A DNA stretch of 64,000 nucleotides from a bacterium (GCA_020444065.1 JAHLLQ010000002.1:248001-312000); one strand, 5' to 3'; shown: positions 54,056 through 63,320, counted from the first letter of the stretch. The notes: generated by a model from the sequence alone, not told the origin. Translations and numbers: made by a program.

Positions 54056-55192
54056 CTATCGCAGCTTCAACGTGCTCAGACCAGCCAGCGCCAACAGCGC
54101 GGACACGATCCAGAAGCGCACGATGATTTGGGATTCGGGAATTCCGGCACGTTCGAAGTGATGATGAATCGGCGTCATCAGGAACACGCGCCGCTTCTTC
54201 CAACGGAAAAACGAAACCTGGATGATGACGCTCAGGGCTTCCATCACGAACACGCCGCCGACGATGAGAAGCAGAAACTCCTGCTTCAGCAGCAGCGCTA
54301 CGGCGCCCAATACGCCGCCCAGCATCATCGAGCCCGTGTCGCCCATGAATACGCGTGCCGGCGGGCTGTTGAACCACAAAAATCCAAAGCAGGCGCCGAT
54401 GACGGCGGCCATCAGGACGGCGAGTTCGCCCGCGCCACGCACGTGGGGGATGATCAGGTAGCTGGATGCGTCCACGCGACCTGCGAGGTAAGCCACAAGA
54501 CCGAAGCACAACGTCGCCGAAATCGTGACCCCCGTTGCCAGGCCGTCGAGGCCGTCCGTCAGGTTGACGGCGTTGCTCGTGCCGGCCAGGACGACGATTG
54601 CAAACGGGATGTACCACAAGCCGAGCGAGAACGCCCAGTCCTTCACGAATGGGAAGACGATCACATCGCCGCCCGTCATCCCCGCGTGCTGATAGGACAC
54701 GAGGCCCTTGTAGATCGAAATATACATGATCGCGAAGATTGCGGCGAGGGACGACTGTGCGAGGAGTTTCTTTCGAGCGGACAGACCGTCGGAGTTCTTG
54801 TGAACCATCTTGCGATAATCGTCGACAAAGCCGATCGCGGCGAATCCCAGCGCCATCGCGATTGCAAGGCCGAGAACCGGCTGCGTCCAGTCGCCCAGCA
54901 GAATCACTGCGCCAAGAACAGACGCGATCATCAGAACGCCGCCCATCGTCGGAACGCCGACCTTGTTGGCGTGCATGTCGAGAAGGCTGATGGCATTGTC
55001 GCCCTTCGAATCGCGCACCTGCTGGCCGACCTTCAGGCGACGCAGCCAGGAGATGGTGCGATCGCCGAACGCGATCGAGATCAGGAATGCAACGACCAGC
55101 GCGCACGCGGCGCGCACGGTGATGTACTCACCCACTCGCAGGAACGAAAAGGCTTCCTTCTCAGACAACAACTGGGCGAGCCACGGCACCAT
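54056..55192 (-). CDS. mraY: phospho-N-acetylmuramoyl-pentapeptide transferase
   Basis: 378 residues with ten membrane helices. It transfers phospho-MurNAc-pentapeptide to undecaprenyl phosphate, making lipid I. Motifs: IGFVDDYRKMVHKNSDGLS, the second Asp block VNLTDGLDGLATG, FMGDTGSMMLGG and the C-terminal IHHHFERAGIPESQIIVRFW. The start overlaps the murF stop (TAATG), showing coupling. Confidence 0.97.
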   Translation of the reverse strand: MVPWLAQLLSEKEAFSFLRVGEYITVRAACALVVAFLISIAFGDRTISWLRRLKVGQQVRDSKGDNAISLLDMHANKVGVPTMGGVLMIASVLGAVILLGDWTQPVLGLAIAMALGFAAIGFVDDYRKMVHKNSDGLSARKKLLAQSSLAAIFAIMYISIYKGLVSYQHAGMTGGDVIVFPFVKDWAFSLGLWYIPFAIVVLAGTSNAVNLTDGLDGLATGVTISATLCFGLVAYLAGRVDASSYLIIPHVRGAGELAVLMAAVIGACFGFLWFNSPPARVFMGDTGSMMLGGVLGAVALLLKQEFLLLIVGGVFVMEALSVIIQVSFFRWKKRRVFLMTPIHHHFERAGIPESQIIVRFWIVSALLALAGLSTLKLR

Positions 55193-56604
55193 TAGATCGT
55201 CGTCTCCTCGTTGATTTCTTCCGTCATGCGGGTCTGCAGCAGATCGACAAGTCGCTCGAGGCGCGTTGCGCGCGATCCCTTTACCAGGATTGCATCGCCG
55301 CTTTCCATGTAGACGCTCAGAATCTCAACGGCCTCGTCCACGCTGGCGGCGATGCAGACGTTCGCCTCTGCGTGATGCGCCTCGTCCGCGATCCAGCGGG
55401 CTTGTTCGCCCACACAGATCGTCAGCGCCGGCTTCGTATCCGCCACGGCATCGCCGACGCGTCGGTGCATGCGCTCGCTGAACTGACCAAGCTCCAGCAT
55501 GTCGCCCAGCACCAGAATGCGACGGCAGTCATCCATCATTTCCGCAAAGGAACGCACCGCTTCGATCGTTGCGCTTGGTGATGCGTTGTAGCAATCCACC
55601 ACGACGCGCAGCCCGCCGAAGCGGCGGATCTGCGAGCGCATCTCGGGCGCCTGGAACGTCGTCAGACGTTCCGCAATCGTCTGAGGCGAAACGCCCAGCG
55701 CGGCGGCCGCAGCCGCTGCTGCCAGTGCATTCTGAACCTGGTAACGTCCAAAAACTGGCAGGAAGACGGGCACCGACTCGTCCGATACACGTAGCGTGAA
55801 CTGGTAGCCGAACGGGTGACCCTGCTGGATATTGCGGGCCTGCACGTCGGCCTTCATGTGGACGCCGTAGGTCAACACTGTGCTGGGCACGGAGAATTCG
55901 CTCCGCACACGCGCGCACTGCGGGCAGTCCGCATTGAGAATCGCGGTCGCACCTTCCGGCAGCGATTCGATCAACTCCGCCTTTGCTGCCAGCAGATGAT
56001 CCATGCTCTCGAAATTGCCGAGGTGCGCGTCGCCGACATTGGTCAGCAGCGCGATGTCCGGCTGGGCGATCTGCGCCAGTTGAGTCAACTCGCCGCTGTG
56101 GTTCATTCCCATCTCGACGATGGCGACTTCGTGGTCTTCGCGCAGGCGAGCCAGAGTGAGCGGCAGGCCAATGTGGTTGTTCTTGTTGCCTTCGGTCGCC
56201 AGGACATTCATCTCGCCCCGGCAGACGTGCGCCAGCATTTCCTTCGTCGTTGTCTTGCCGCTGGAGCCGGAAATCGCGAGTACCGTCGGATCGACCTTCT
56301 GGCGCCAGTGCCGCGCGATGTCGCCGAGGGCCGTCGTTGTATCCAACACCGTCACGACAAACGCATCGTTCGGCGCGTTGCAAAGGCTGAACTCGCGAGA
56401 GCAAACAACACCCGCGGCGCCTTTCTCGAGTGCCTCGAGAACGAATTCCTCGCCATCGTAGTGCTTCCCACGCAGCGCGACGTACACGTCGTCGGCGCGG
56501 AGGATGCGCGTATCCGTGCAGAGGCGGTCGACGGGCGTGTCGCCGTTCCCTCGGGCGAGAAAGCCCCCCGTGCACTCCAGAATGTCCGCAACCGTCAAGT
56601 TCAT
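55192..56604 (-). CDS. murF: UDP-N-acetylmuramoyl-tripeptide--D-alanyl-D-alanine ligase
   Basis: 470 residues. It adds the D-Ala-D-Ala dipeptide to the muropeptide. The N-terminal domain (TVADILECTGGFL) is followed by the P-loop SGSSGKTTTKEMLAHV, the MGMNHSGEL motif and the C-terminal VVDCYNASPSATIEAVRSF and ILVLGDMLELG. The gap to murE is 31 nt. There is no neighbouring ddl in the window to make its D-Ala-D-Ala substrate. Confidence 0.95.
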   Translation of the reverse strand: MNLTVADILECTGGFLARGNGDTPVDRLCTDTRILRADDVYVALRGKHYDGEEFVLEALEKGAAGVVCSREFSLCNAPNDAFVVTVLDTTTALGDIARHWRQKVDPTVLAISGSSGKTTTKEMLAHVCRGEMNVLATEGNKNNHIGLPLTLARLREDHEVAIVEMGMNHSGELTQLAQIAQPDIALLTNVGDAHLGNFESMDHLLAAKAELIESLPEGATAILNADCPQCARVRSEFSVPSTVLTYGVHMKADVQARNIQQGHPFGYQFTLRVSDESVPVFLPVFGRYQVQNALAAAAAAAALGVSPQTIAERLTTFQAPEMRSQIRRFGGLRVVVDCYNASPSATIEAVRSFAEMMDDCRRILVLGDMLELGQFSERMHRRVGDAVADTKPALTICVGEQARWIADEAHHAEANVCIAASVDEAVEILSVYMESGDAILVKGSRATRLERLVDLLQTRMTEEINEETTI

Positions 56605-56635
56605 CGAGCGTTCTCCACGTGACGTTTTCGATTCA

Positions 56636-58201
56636 TCATGCCCACGTGGGGCGATTGGACTTCACTTCCGTTTCGGCCGGCTTCTGTTCCCATGCCTCGG
56701 CCATCGAGCGCAGCACTTCGCGTGCGATCACCCGATCGTCGAACTGGAGTTTCCGTCCGCAGACTTCCTGGTACGTTTCGTGGCCCTTGCCCGCGATGAC
56801 GACGCAGTCGCCCGACTTGGCCAGCAGCAGCGCGCGCTCGATCGCCAGTGCGCGATCCAACACCACCTGATAGTTGGCGGGCTTAAGACCACTCTGCAGC
56901 AGGCCTTCCAGCGCGCCGCGTGCAATGCGCTCCGGGTCCTCAAAGCGCGGGTTGTCCGATGTCACGATGGCATAGTCCGTACGGCGGCCGACGGCTTTGC
57001 CCATCGGTGGGCGCTTTGTACGGTCGCGATCGCCGCCACATCCGAATACTGTGATCAGGTCGCCGCTTGTCAGGCTGCGTGCTGTCTGTAGTACCTTCTC
57101 CAGCGCATCCGGCGTGTGTGCAAAATCGACAATGACCTGGAATGGCTGGCCTTCATCGATGCGCTCGAAGCGACCGCTGATCGGGCCGACTTCCTCGAGG
57201 CCGTTCGCGATCGTCTGCAGATCGATGCCAAGGCTGCGGCAGGCCGAAGCGGCCGCGAGCATGTTCGACAGGTTGAACGCGCCGAGCATCCGTGCATTCA
57301 CCGTGACGGATTCCTTGCCGGCAACGAGCTTGAAGCTGGTTCCGTCCGGGCGGAAGCAAACGTCTTCCGCGTGGAAGTCCGCCCCCAGGCCTTCGCGGCG
57401 TGCGTAGGTGAAGTGATCACCCAGGTAACTGTGGGAGAGCTCCTCGCCGATCGGATCGTCGAGATTGAAGCACGCGGTAGCGCCGGGTGTCGGATCGACA
57501 AAATCAAAGAAGAACTGGCGCTTCGTCGCGATGTACGTCGGATAGTCGCCGTGGTAGTCCAGGTGATCCTGTGTCACATTGGTCAGAACGCCCGCGTGGA
57601 AGGGCAGACCGGACATGCGCGCCTGGTGAATGCCGTGGCTGGAGGCTTCCATCACAACCGCCTGCACGTTGTCCTTCTCCATCGAGGAGAAGAAGCGCGC
57701 CAAGGTCATCGAGTCCGGCGTCGTGATGTGCGCGTCGACGTACTTGCCATCCCAGAACGCTCCGAGGGTTCCGATCAGACCGGTCTTGCGGCCGGCTGCT
57801 TCCAGGATGCCCGCGATCATCGATGTCGTTGTCGTCTTGCCGTTCGTTCCCGTGACTCCGACCACAGTCATCGCACGCGAGGGATTGCCATAGAACGCGT
57901 GCGCCAGCGGCCCCAGCGCCATCCGTGTATCCGGCACACGAACCATCGTCACGCCGGGGTAGGGAGGAATGTCCTTTTCGACCAGAATGGCCGCCGCGCC
58001 GCGCGAAACGGCTTCGGAAATCAGCATGTGGCTGTCGGTCTTTGTGCCGACGATTGCGGCGAACATCTGGTTGCGCTCGACCTTCTGGGCGCATGTCGCG
58101 ATTCCAGTGATCATCACATCCGGATTGCCGTAGATGTCGGCGGCAAGAAGACCGGACAGAGAGACGAGGTGAAGCAGGGAGACAGGTTCAGCGGGGACCA
58201 T
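56636..58201 (-). CDS. murE: UDP-N-acetylmuramoyl-tripeptide synthetase (meso-DAP adding)
   Basis: 521 residues. VGVTGTNGKTTTTSMIAG is the Mur ligase P-loop. MEASSHGIHQARM and YHGDYPTYIATKRQFF follow. The C-terminal SDNPRFEDPERIARG contains DNPR, the motif of meso-diaminopimelate-adding MurE, so the peptidoglycan is probably DAP-type. The start ATG 58201 overlaps the ftsI stop (ATGA). Confidence 0.96.
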   Translation of the reverse strand: MVPAEPVSLLHLVSLSGLLAADIYGNPDVMITGIATCAQKVERNQMFAAIVGTKTDSHMLISEAVSRGAAAILVEKDIPPYPGVTMVRVPDTRMALGPLAHAFYGNPSRAMTVVGVTGTNGKTTTTSMIAGILEAAGRKTGLIGTLGAFWDGKYVDAHITTPDSMTLARFFSSMEKDNVQAVVMEASSHGIHQARMSGLPFHAGVLTNVTQDHLDYHGDYPTYIATKRQFFFDFVDPTPGATACFNLDDPIGEELSHSYLGDHFTYARREGLGADFHAEDVCFRPDGTSFKLVAGKESVTVNARMLGAFNLSNMLAAASACRSLGIDLQTIANGLEEVGPISGRFERIDEGQPFQVIVDFAHTPDALEKVLQTARSLTSGDLITVFGCGGDRDRTKRPPMGKAVGRRTDYAIVTSDNPRFEDPERIARGALEGLLQSGLKPANYQVVLDRALAIERALLLAKSGDCVVIAGKGHETYQEVCGRKLQFDDRVIAREVLRSMAEAWEQKPAETEVKSNRPTWA

Positions 58202-60240
58202 CAGAAATTCCTCCGAGGGGACTGAGCGACGAGAGCGTCTGCGGGAGTGAGGGCGCGTGGGGCGTCCGGAGAAAAGACAACGATTACATCCGAGTTGGAG
58301 TCGATCGACTGGCCTGCGGGTGGCGTTTGGTCGGCTGCGCGACCGCTGCCGATGAAGCGCACGCGCTCGAGTTGCGCGGGCAACTGGCTGCGGACTTCCG
58401 CCATCGAAAGACCGGCGAGGTTCGGCATCGTGCCGGCCTCCAACGCCGTGGCCTGCGGGAAGAGCAACGGCTGGAATGGCGCGAGATCCGGCGACGAAGC
58501 AATATCGTCCTCAGCGCGGAACTCGGTCGGCACCAGGCCTAACTGTAGTGTCGCGCTGCGGGCGATTTTCTGGAAGACTGGCGCGGCCACTTCCGATGCG
58601 TAGTGCTTGCCGTGCGGGTTATCGACGAAGACATAGACTGCAATCTTTGGATCCTGAATCGGCAACGCGCCGCCGAAGGACGCGATATACTCTTTGTGTG
58701 TATGAATATGTGATTTGACAGTTGTTCCGGTCTTGCCGCCCACGCGGAACCCAGGAACTTGAGCCTTCTTGCCGGTTCCGTTCAGCACGACGTCTTCCAT
58801 CAGACGGCGCATCAGCTCGCTGGTTGAGGGACGAATAACATGGCGACGGACCGTCGGCTCGAAACGCTCGACAACATTGCCGCGCGAGTCGCGGATTTCC
58901 TTCACGATGTAGGGCTGCATCAGGTCGCCGCCATTCACGAGCGACCCGATGGCAGAGCAGATCTGCACGGGCGTCAGGGCCATCTCGTAGCCCATCGGCA
59001 ACGACGTGCGGCTGAACTTCGTCCAGCGCGACACCGGGTACAGCAGCCCGACACCTTCGCCACCGAGGTCGATGCCGGTCGACTCACCAAAGCCGAACGC
59101 ACGCAGGTACGCGTACCATTCGTTATTCTCCAGTACTTGTGCCGCCTTCACCGTGCCGACGTTGCTGGAGTGGCGGATCACCTCATAGAAGGGGACGACG
59201 TCCAGGTAGTGGCCCGGCGAATCGGTCAAGCGGCGGCCATCGACAACGGCGCGTCCGCCTTCGCAATCGACCAGTGTGTCGATACTGATCTTGCCCGTAT
59301 CCAGCAGGATCGCCGCGGTGAAGAGCTTCGCCACGGATCCGGTCTCGAGCGGATCGGTCAGGATGCGATTCCGTCGATAGTCGGCGGGGTAATTACCTTG
59401 CTCGCTGTTGTCGAATGTTGGCCAGGAAGCGAGTGCGAGGACTTCGCCCGTCATGACATCGATTACGACTGCGCCCGCGGCGTCTGCTTCGAATTCCGCG
59501 GCCGCATCGGCCACAGCATTCTCGGCTGTCTCTTGAATTGCCGCATCCAGCGTCAGAATCAGCGAATGCCCGCGAGCGGCCAGGATGTCTTCCTGGTGCA
59601 CGGGCTGCAGCACCTGGCTGATGGCCGAGCGCGATGCCGTTGTCTCGACTCGGCGGCCCATCATCGTGTCGTTGTACTTCAGTTCCAAACCACCGAGGCC
59701 GACGTTGTCGCCATCGCCATCGGTGCCAGTGAAGCCGATCACGTGCGGCGCCAGGTGGCGCGGGTACAGGCGCTTGCTTTCGCGATGGAACCAGAAGCCG
59801 CGCCGTGTGATTTCGTACTCGTCGAGCAACTGGCCGACGCGCTGTGCGGCCTGCGGATCCAACTGGCGGCCGAGAGGTACGACGCCGTTGCGCTCGAATC
59901 GCGCTGAAATCGTCTCCGGATCCAGGTTGCAGTAATACGCAACCTGCTCCGCGACGGCATCGAGATCGACATCCGCGTGCGGCGCCTTGAAGTACTTCGT
60001 ATCAACGTAGATGGAGAGTGTTCCGGTGCTGGTAGCCAGGGGGCGGCCGTTGCGATCCAGAATATCGCCACGCTCCGCCTGGACAACGACGCGCTTCGTT
60101 TGCTGATTGGAAGCGCGTTCCAGGAATCGCTCGTGAGAAGCCACCTGCAACATGTAGAGTCGAGCGCCGACAAGCCCGGCAAGGAGACAGAACATTGCCC
60201 CGAGAAGCAGAACGCGGAATTTGTGCGGAAGTACCAGCAT
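58201..60240 (-). CDS. ftsI: class B penicillin-binding protein FtsI with C-terminal PASTA domain
   Basis: 679 residues. It cross-links septal peptidoglycan with FtsW. A short cytoplasmic start and one membrane helix (VLLLGAMFCLLAGLVGARLY) precede the PBP dimerisation region (VVVQAERGDILDRNGRPLAT). Active-site motifs are SVAK in TGSVAKLFTAAILL, SSN in IRHSSNVGTVKA and KTGTT in FRVGGKTGTT. Residues ~600-660 form one PASTA domain (MPNLAGLSMAEVRSQLPAQL). PASTA-bearing FtsI/Spv-like proteins occur in several lineages. ATG 60240 is the chosen start. Confidence 0.95.
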   Translation of the reverse strand: MLVLPHKFRVLLLGAMFCLLAGLVGARLYMLQVASHERFLERASNQQTKRVVVQAERGDILDRNGRPLATSTGTLSIYVDTKYFKAPHADVDLDAVAEQVAYYCNLDPETISARFERNGVVPLGRQLDPQAAQRVGQLLDEYEITRRGFWFHRESKRLYPRHLAPHVIGFTGTDGDGDNVGLGGLELKYNDTMMGRRVETTASRSAISQVLQPVHQEDILAARGHSLILTLDAAIQETAENAVADAAAEFEADAAGAVVIDVMTGEVLALASWPTFDNSEQGNYPADYRRNRILTDPLETGSVAKLFTAAILLDTGKISIDTLVDCEGGRAVVDGRRLTDSPGHYLDVVPFYEVIRHSSNVGTVKAAQVLENNEWYAYLRAFGFGESTGIDLGGEGVGLLYPVSRWTKFSRTSLPMGYEMALTPVQICSAIGSLVNGGDLMQPYIVKEIRDSRGNVVERFEPTVRRHVIRPSTSELMRRLMEDVVLNGTGKKAQVPGFRVGGKTGTTVKSHIHTHKEYIASFGGALPIQDPKIAVYVFVDNPHGKHYASEVAAPVFQKIARSATLQLGLVPTEFRAEDDIASSPDLAPFQPLLFPQATALEAGTMPNLAGLSMAEVRSQLPAQLERVRFIGSGRAADQTPPAGQSIDSNSDVIVVFSPDAPRALTPADALVAQSPRRNF

Positions 60241-60904
60241 GGTTCAGCAACCATCAACGGGATCGGGGACGTTCGTCGGGAGCGAGGGCAACGCCGGCTC
60301 ATCGCCCGGCTTGTCGTGCGCTCTCATCTACTGCGATGGGAAACTTGCCTGGGTTCCCCCGGAGCAGCCGAAAAAGCTCCTCCATGACTTCGGCGGACGA
60401 GCGATCCGCCAGGCGGGGGTGAAAGAGAACTCGAAATTCGTTGTTGACGGTCTGCGCGCTCTCGTCGATTGACTCGATCCGAACGTGGGGGCCAACAGCG
60501 GCTCGAGGGTCGCAACCGGCATCCTTCGACAAGGCAAGATCAGGCTCGGATGATGGGGGGATAGAAATTGAAGGCCGGGAAGCTTTCCAATTTATTTCCC
60601 CGTCGTACCAACGGGACCTGGAGCAAGAGGTATTAGGCTGTAGGTGCGTCTTCAAGAACCGGAACTCGGAGCGGTGCGCCTGGAACATCTCGCCGGAACG
60701 TGTACTGGAACAGAGAACGGGAACGGGAACTGATCTGCGGGGACTCTGTCTGGAACGGGAACCGACAACGGGAACCAGCGCTGGGAGCGGAACCGGAAAT
60801 GCCGAGCGTCGAAACCTATCAACGACTCGGACTTTGCGGGCGTCACCCTGCCTGACCTTGCCTTGTGGAAGGATGGCGGCTTCTTCACCACCCTGTCCAA
60901 CTAC
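60241..60904. other. 664-nt gap between ftsL and ftsI
   Basis: Far longer than the short spacers seen elsewhere in this cluster. Its upstream part (about 60655-60800) holds around ten GGAAC units in 130 nt, several as GGGAAC pairs. A possible small gene lies at 60299-60688 on the minus strand. No clear promoter or terminator hairpin was found. Confidence 0.5.
60299..60688 (-). CDS. possible small hypothetical gene in the ftsL-ftsI gap
   Basis: 129 codons from ATG 60688, without a good ribosome-binding site. The C-terminal half (VRIESIDESAQTVNNEFRVL ... ADRSSAEVMEELFRLLRGN) has protein-like composition and G/C-ending codons. The first half crosses the GGAAC repeat and looks unlike protein (RSEFRFLKTHLQPNTSCSRS). 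A shorter true start, a decayed gene or chance are all possible. I recognise no family. Confidence 0.3.
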   Translation of the reverse strand: MFQAHRSEFRFLKTHLQPNTSCSRSRWYDGEINWKASRPSISIPPSSEPDLALSKDAGCDPRAAVGPHVRIESIDESAQTVNNEFRVLFHPRLADRSSAEVMEELFRLLRGNPGKFPIAVDESARQAGR

Positions 60905-61378
60905 TCAGAACACCTCCTTCTGCCACGCGGCCAACTGACGCCGCTTCGCTTCAAGTTCTTCGCGGGCTTCCTGCTGCGCTTCGCGGTAGGCAGCCACGCG
61001 CTCTTCGTTCATCGTCAATTCTTCCACGGCGCTCGGATCCGGATCGATCATGCCGAGTTCCTCGATCGCCGTTTCGCGCAACACTTCATCCCGCTGCATC
61101 AGGCCAAGGCGCGCTTCGAGTCGCTTCGCCTCATCGCGACGCGCTGTGGTCAGTTCCTGCAGACGAGCGGCTTCGATCTCATAATCACGCGCCTGAAAGC
61201 GCATCTTCACGATCGTCAGCCCCATTCCCGTTGCCATTGCACCCGCCAGAAGAATCGCCAGGAGATCTCGAATGCGAAGCGTTACAGGTGCCGGCTCTTT
61301 GCGCTTGCGGATCTTCGCCGACTTGGCCGTCGAGCGACGCACGCGCGTCTTCGTCTTGCTGGAGGGACGCCGGGTCAT
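60905..61378 (-). CDS. ftsL: FtsL-like divisome protein
   Basis: 157 residues. A very basic N-terminus (MTRRPSSKTKTRVRRSTAKS) is followed by one membrane helix (~38-60, DLLAILLAGAMATGMGLTIV) and a long coiled coil (ARDYEIEAARLQELTTARRDEAKRLEA). Small single-pass coiled-coil proteins between rsmH and ftsI are FtsL; sequence conservation is low, so position and architecture carry the call. The second half is longer than usual and ends in a second coiled coil (EERVAAYREAQQEAREELEAKRRQ). It overlaps rsmH by four bases. Confidence 0.75.
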   Translation of the reverse strand: MTRRPSSKTKTRVRRSTAKSAKIRKRKEPAPVTLRIRDLLAILLAGAMATGMGLTIVKMRFQARDYEIEAARLQELTTARRDEAKRLEARLGLMQRDEVLRETAIEELGMIDPDPSAVEELTMNEERVAAYREAQQEAREELEAKRRQLAAWQKEVF

Positions 61379-62334
61379 GCCTTCCCTCCCACTCGGCGGA
61401 TCGTGCGCAAGCGAGCGCTGCGCGAACGCGGGTTGCGCGCAATTTCTTCCTTCGACGGCTTCACTGCGCCACGGCTCTCGACACGGAACTCCAGTCCTTC
61501 AGTCGTTGTGGCCGAGTAGGGATTCTCCGGATCGGGACGCGGCGAACCGGCTTCATCGAACAAGCGCTTCGCGATCTTATCCTCACCGCTGTGGAAGCTG
61601 ATCACACACAGCGTTCCCCCAACGTTCAGTGAATCCATGCAGGCGCGAATGCCTTGCTCTGCGTATGTGAGCTCGCGATTCGTTGCGATGCGAAGTGCCT
61701 GGAAGGTACGCGTTGCAGGGTGAATGCCCTTGTGACGTTGCGCGGCGGGGTAGCAGGCCTCTGCGGCGGCAGCCAGTTCGAACGTCGTCTCGAACGGCTT
61801 ACGCTCGCGCTGCTCGACGATACGGCGCGCGATGCGGCGAGCGTAGCGTTCATCCGCATAGGACCAGAGCCAGTCCCGCAACTGCTGCTCGCTCGCTGTG
61901 TTGACCAACTCCGCCATCGACTGCGTCCCTACTTCCTTCGGATTGTAACGCCCATCCAGGGGCACATCTTTCGAGAACCCAAAGCCTCTGCCTTCCTGAA
62001 CCTGGAGTGAATTAAATCCCAGGTCTAAGATGATGGCATCGGCTCCCTTCAGATCGTTTTCCGCCAGCACGCTCGGCAACTCGTCGTAACGTCGGGGCTC
62101 CAGGATTAGGCGAACCCCATCTGTCCCTTCCTCGCCGGCCAACCGCTCTCGAGCCTTCGCCAACATCGACGGGTCGCGGTCCAAGCCGACAAAAACCCCG
62201 TTTCCGGCGAGAGCCCGAACCAGGTGGATACCATGGCCGGCACTCCCCAGCGTGCCATCGCAGACGATCTTTCCGGGAACGGCCCCGAGGCGTTCAAGCA
62301 CCTCGGTTAAGAGTACAGGTTCGTGATACTCCAC
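61375..62334 (-). CDS. rsmH: 16S rRNA (cytosine1402-N4)-methyltransferase
   Basis: 319 residues from GTG 62334 (YHEPVLLTEVLERL follows, matching the family start HxPVLL). It methylates C1402 in the decoding centre. The SAM-binding motif is DGTLGSAGHGIHLVRAL. IILDLGFNSLQVQEGRGFGFS and the C-terminal CVISFHSGEDKIAKRLF are family hallmarks. In the usual dcw position, between mraZ and ftsL. The 134-nt spacer to mraZ is longer than most in the cluster. Confidence 0.94.
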   Translation of the reverse strand: MEYHEPVLLTEVLERLGAVPGKIVCDGTLGSAGHGIHLVRALAGNGVFVGLDRDPSMLAKARERLAGEEGTDGVRLILEPRRYDELPSVLAENDLKGADAIILDLGFNSLQVQEGRGFGFSKDVPLDGRYNPKEVGTQSMAELVNTASEQQLRDWLWSYADERYARRIARRIVEQRERKPFETTFELAAAAEACYPAAQRHKGIHPATRTFQALRIATNRELTYAEQGIRACMDSLNVGGTLCVISFHSGEDKIAKRLFDEAGSPRPDPENPYSATTTEGLEFRVESRGAVKPSKEEIARNPRSRSARLRTIRRVGGKA

Positions 62335-62468
62335 GCCGTTTTCGGGTCGTCTCCTTACTCAGTTTGTTTCGTTTTCCGGGTCCCCCGATAATCGGTGCCC
62401 CCGGGACTTAGTGAAATCTCTGACCTGCTACCCCGCGAGAGAGCCGCCTGTTCGGCGCTCGATCCCGC

Positions 62469-62984
62469 TTATTGCCGCCTCGCCTTCATTTCGGCTTCCA
62501 GTTCCTGGAAGCGATCCTTCACGCTCGCGCGAGTGCCCTTTATCTTGCCACGCTGCGAATCGAACTGGCTTTCCCACTCGTTCATATCGATCACTTCGAG
62601 ATGCTCGCCAGCGGCGCGGATGAACACCTGACCGGACAGGTGGAGTTTCTTTGCCAGCAAGGACGGGATCTTCACACGATTCTGCTTGTCCAGCGGCACC
62701 GTCTCGCACTGCCCCGTCACCCAGGCTGTCATGTCTTCCCAGTCCTGATCGCCAGACGGTCCGTTCTCCAGAACTTCGCAAAGATTGTCATGGACAGTCT
62801 TCGGAAAGATGCCTAAGTGTTCACCCATCGTCATTCCGATGACGACGTCCAGGTTTTCGTCGTCTTTGGACTCCCGACCGTACGAGGCATCGATGGAGCG
62901 GATCGTCTTAACAAACTTGGCGGGGATCGCGATTCTTCCGCGATCATCCATGCTGACATCGGCAAATCCCTGGAACTTCGCCAT
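62469..62984 (-). CDS. mraZ: transcriptional regulator MraZ
   Basis: 171 residues, slightly long for MraZ. Two SpoVT/AbrB-type halves are visible: MDDRGRIAIPAKFVKTI near the start and VPLDKQNRVKIPSLLAKKLHLSG in the second half. MraZ oligomers repress the dcw cluster by binding repeats upstream of their own gene. It is the first gene of the cluster here. An insert in the first half (YGRESKDDENLDVVIG) lengthens the loop. Only a weak GGAAG lies before ATG 62984. Confidence 0.93.
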   Translation of the reverse strand: MAKFQGFADVSMDDRGRIAIPAKFVKTIRSIDASYGRESKDDENLDVVIGMTMGEHLGIFPKTVHDNLCEVLENGPSGDQDWEDMTAWVTGQCETVPLDKQNRVKIPSLLAKKLHLSGQVFIRAAGEHLEVIDMNEWESQFDSQRGKIKGTRASVKDRFQELEAEMKARRQ

Positions 62985-63320
62985 GCTGCTTCCGCCATCG
63001 TTTCAGGGGGGATTTGGGCAGATACTTCCGGGTTCCCCACATTTCCCCCGAGTCTGGGCTGAACGTGCCGATCAACGTCCAGACCGTCAAGACGAGAATC
63101 GTTCTTTGAGCCGCTTCTTAGAATTTCTTTAGGAAACGGTCATATCTTGTATCCGATGAAGCGCTTTCCTGCTACAAATTGTTTTGATCAGATCATTAAA
63201 AGGGATGTTCGGAAAGCTGTGGATAACTCCGAACCCTTCGGATTCGCCATCTTCTAAACCACTGTTGGTATTTGACTTAGCTGGCGGATTGACTTCCTTT
63301 TCTGCCCGAGAAAAGCCCCC
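62985..63320. other. divergent intergenic region, mraZ / glycosyltransferase
   Basis: 336 nt. Near mraZ it is G+C-rich with GGGGA direct repeats. The middle (63110-63210) is A+T-rich, suiting promoters, but no strong hexamer pair is evident in either direction. One TGTGGATAA (63218-63226) fits the DnaA-box consensus. TTGACTT occurs twice just upstream of the glycosyltransferase start (about 63274-63295). Confidence 0.4.
63034..63048 (-). promoter_or_regulatory. candidate MraZ-binding repeats
   Basis: On the minus strand two GGGGA units (63048-63044 and 63038-63034) are spaced with a 10-bp period, 5 nt between them. This resembles the tandem TGGGN repeats that MraZ binds upstream of its gene in other bacteria. 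They lie 50-65 bp upstream of the mraZ ATG. A third unit is not clear. Confidence 0.4.

Noticed and set aside
53903-55195. 430-codon plus-strand open frame
   Set aside because: Antisense to mraY; Gln/His/Arg-rich with no motif.
60652-60900. 82-codon minus-strand frame with repeated FPFP/VPVP
   Set aside because: TTG start, composition created by the GGAAC micro-repeat, and no ribosome site.
63218-63226. Replication origin indicated by a DnaA box
   Set aside because: A single 9-mer match with no cluster, no AT-rich unwinding repeats and no dnaA/dnaN; about two such matches are expected by chance in 64 kb.
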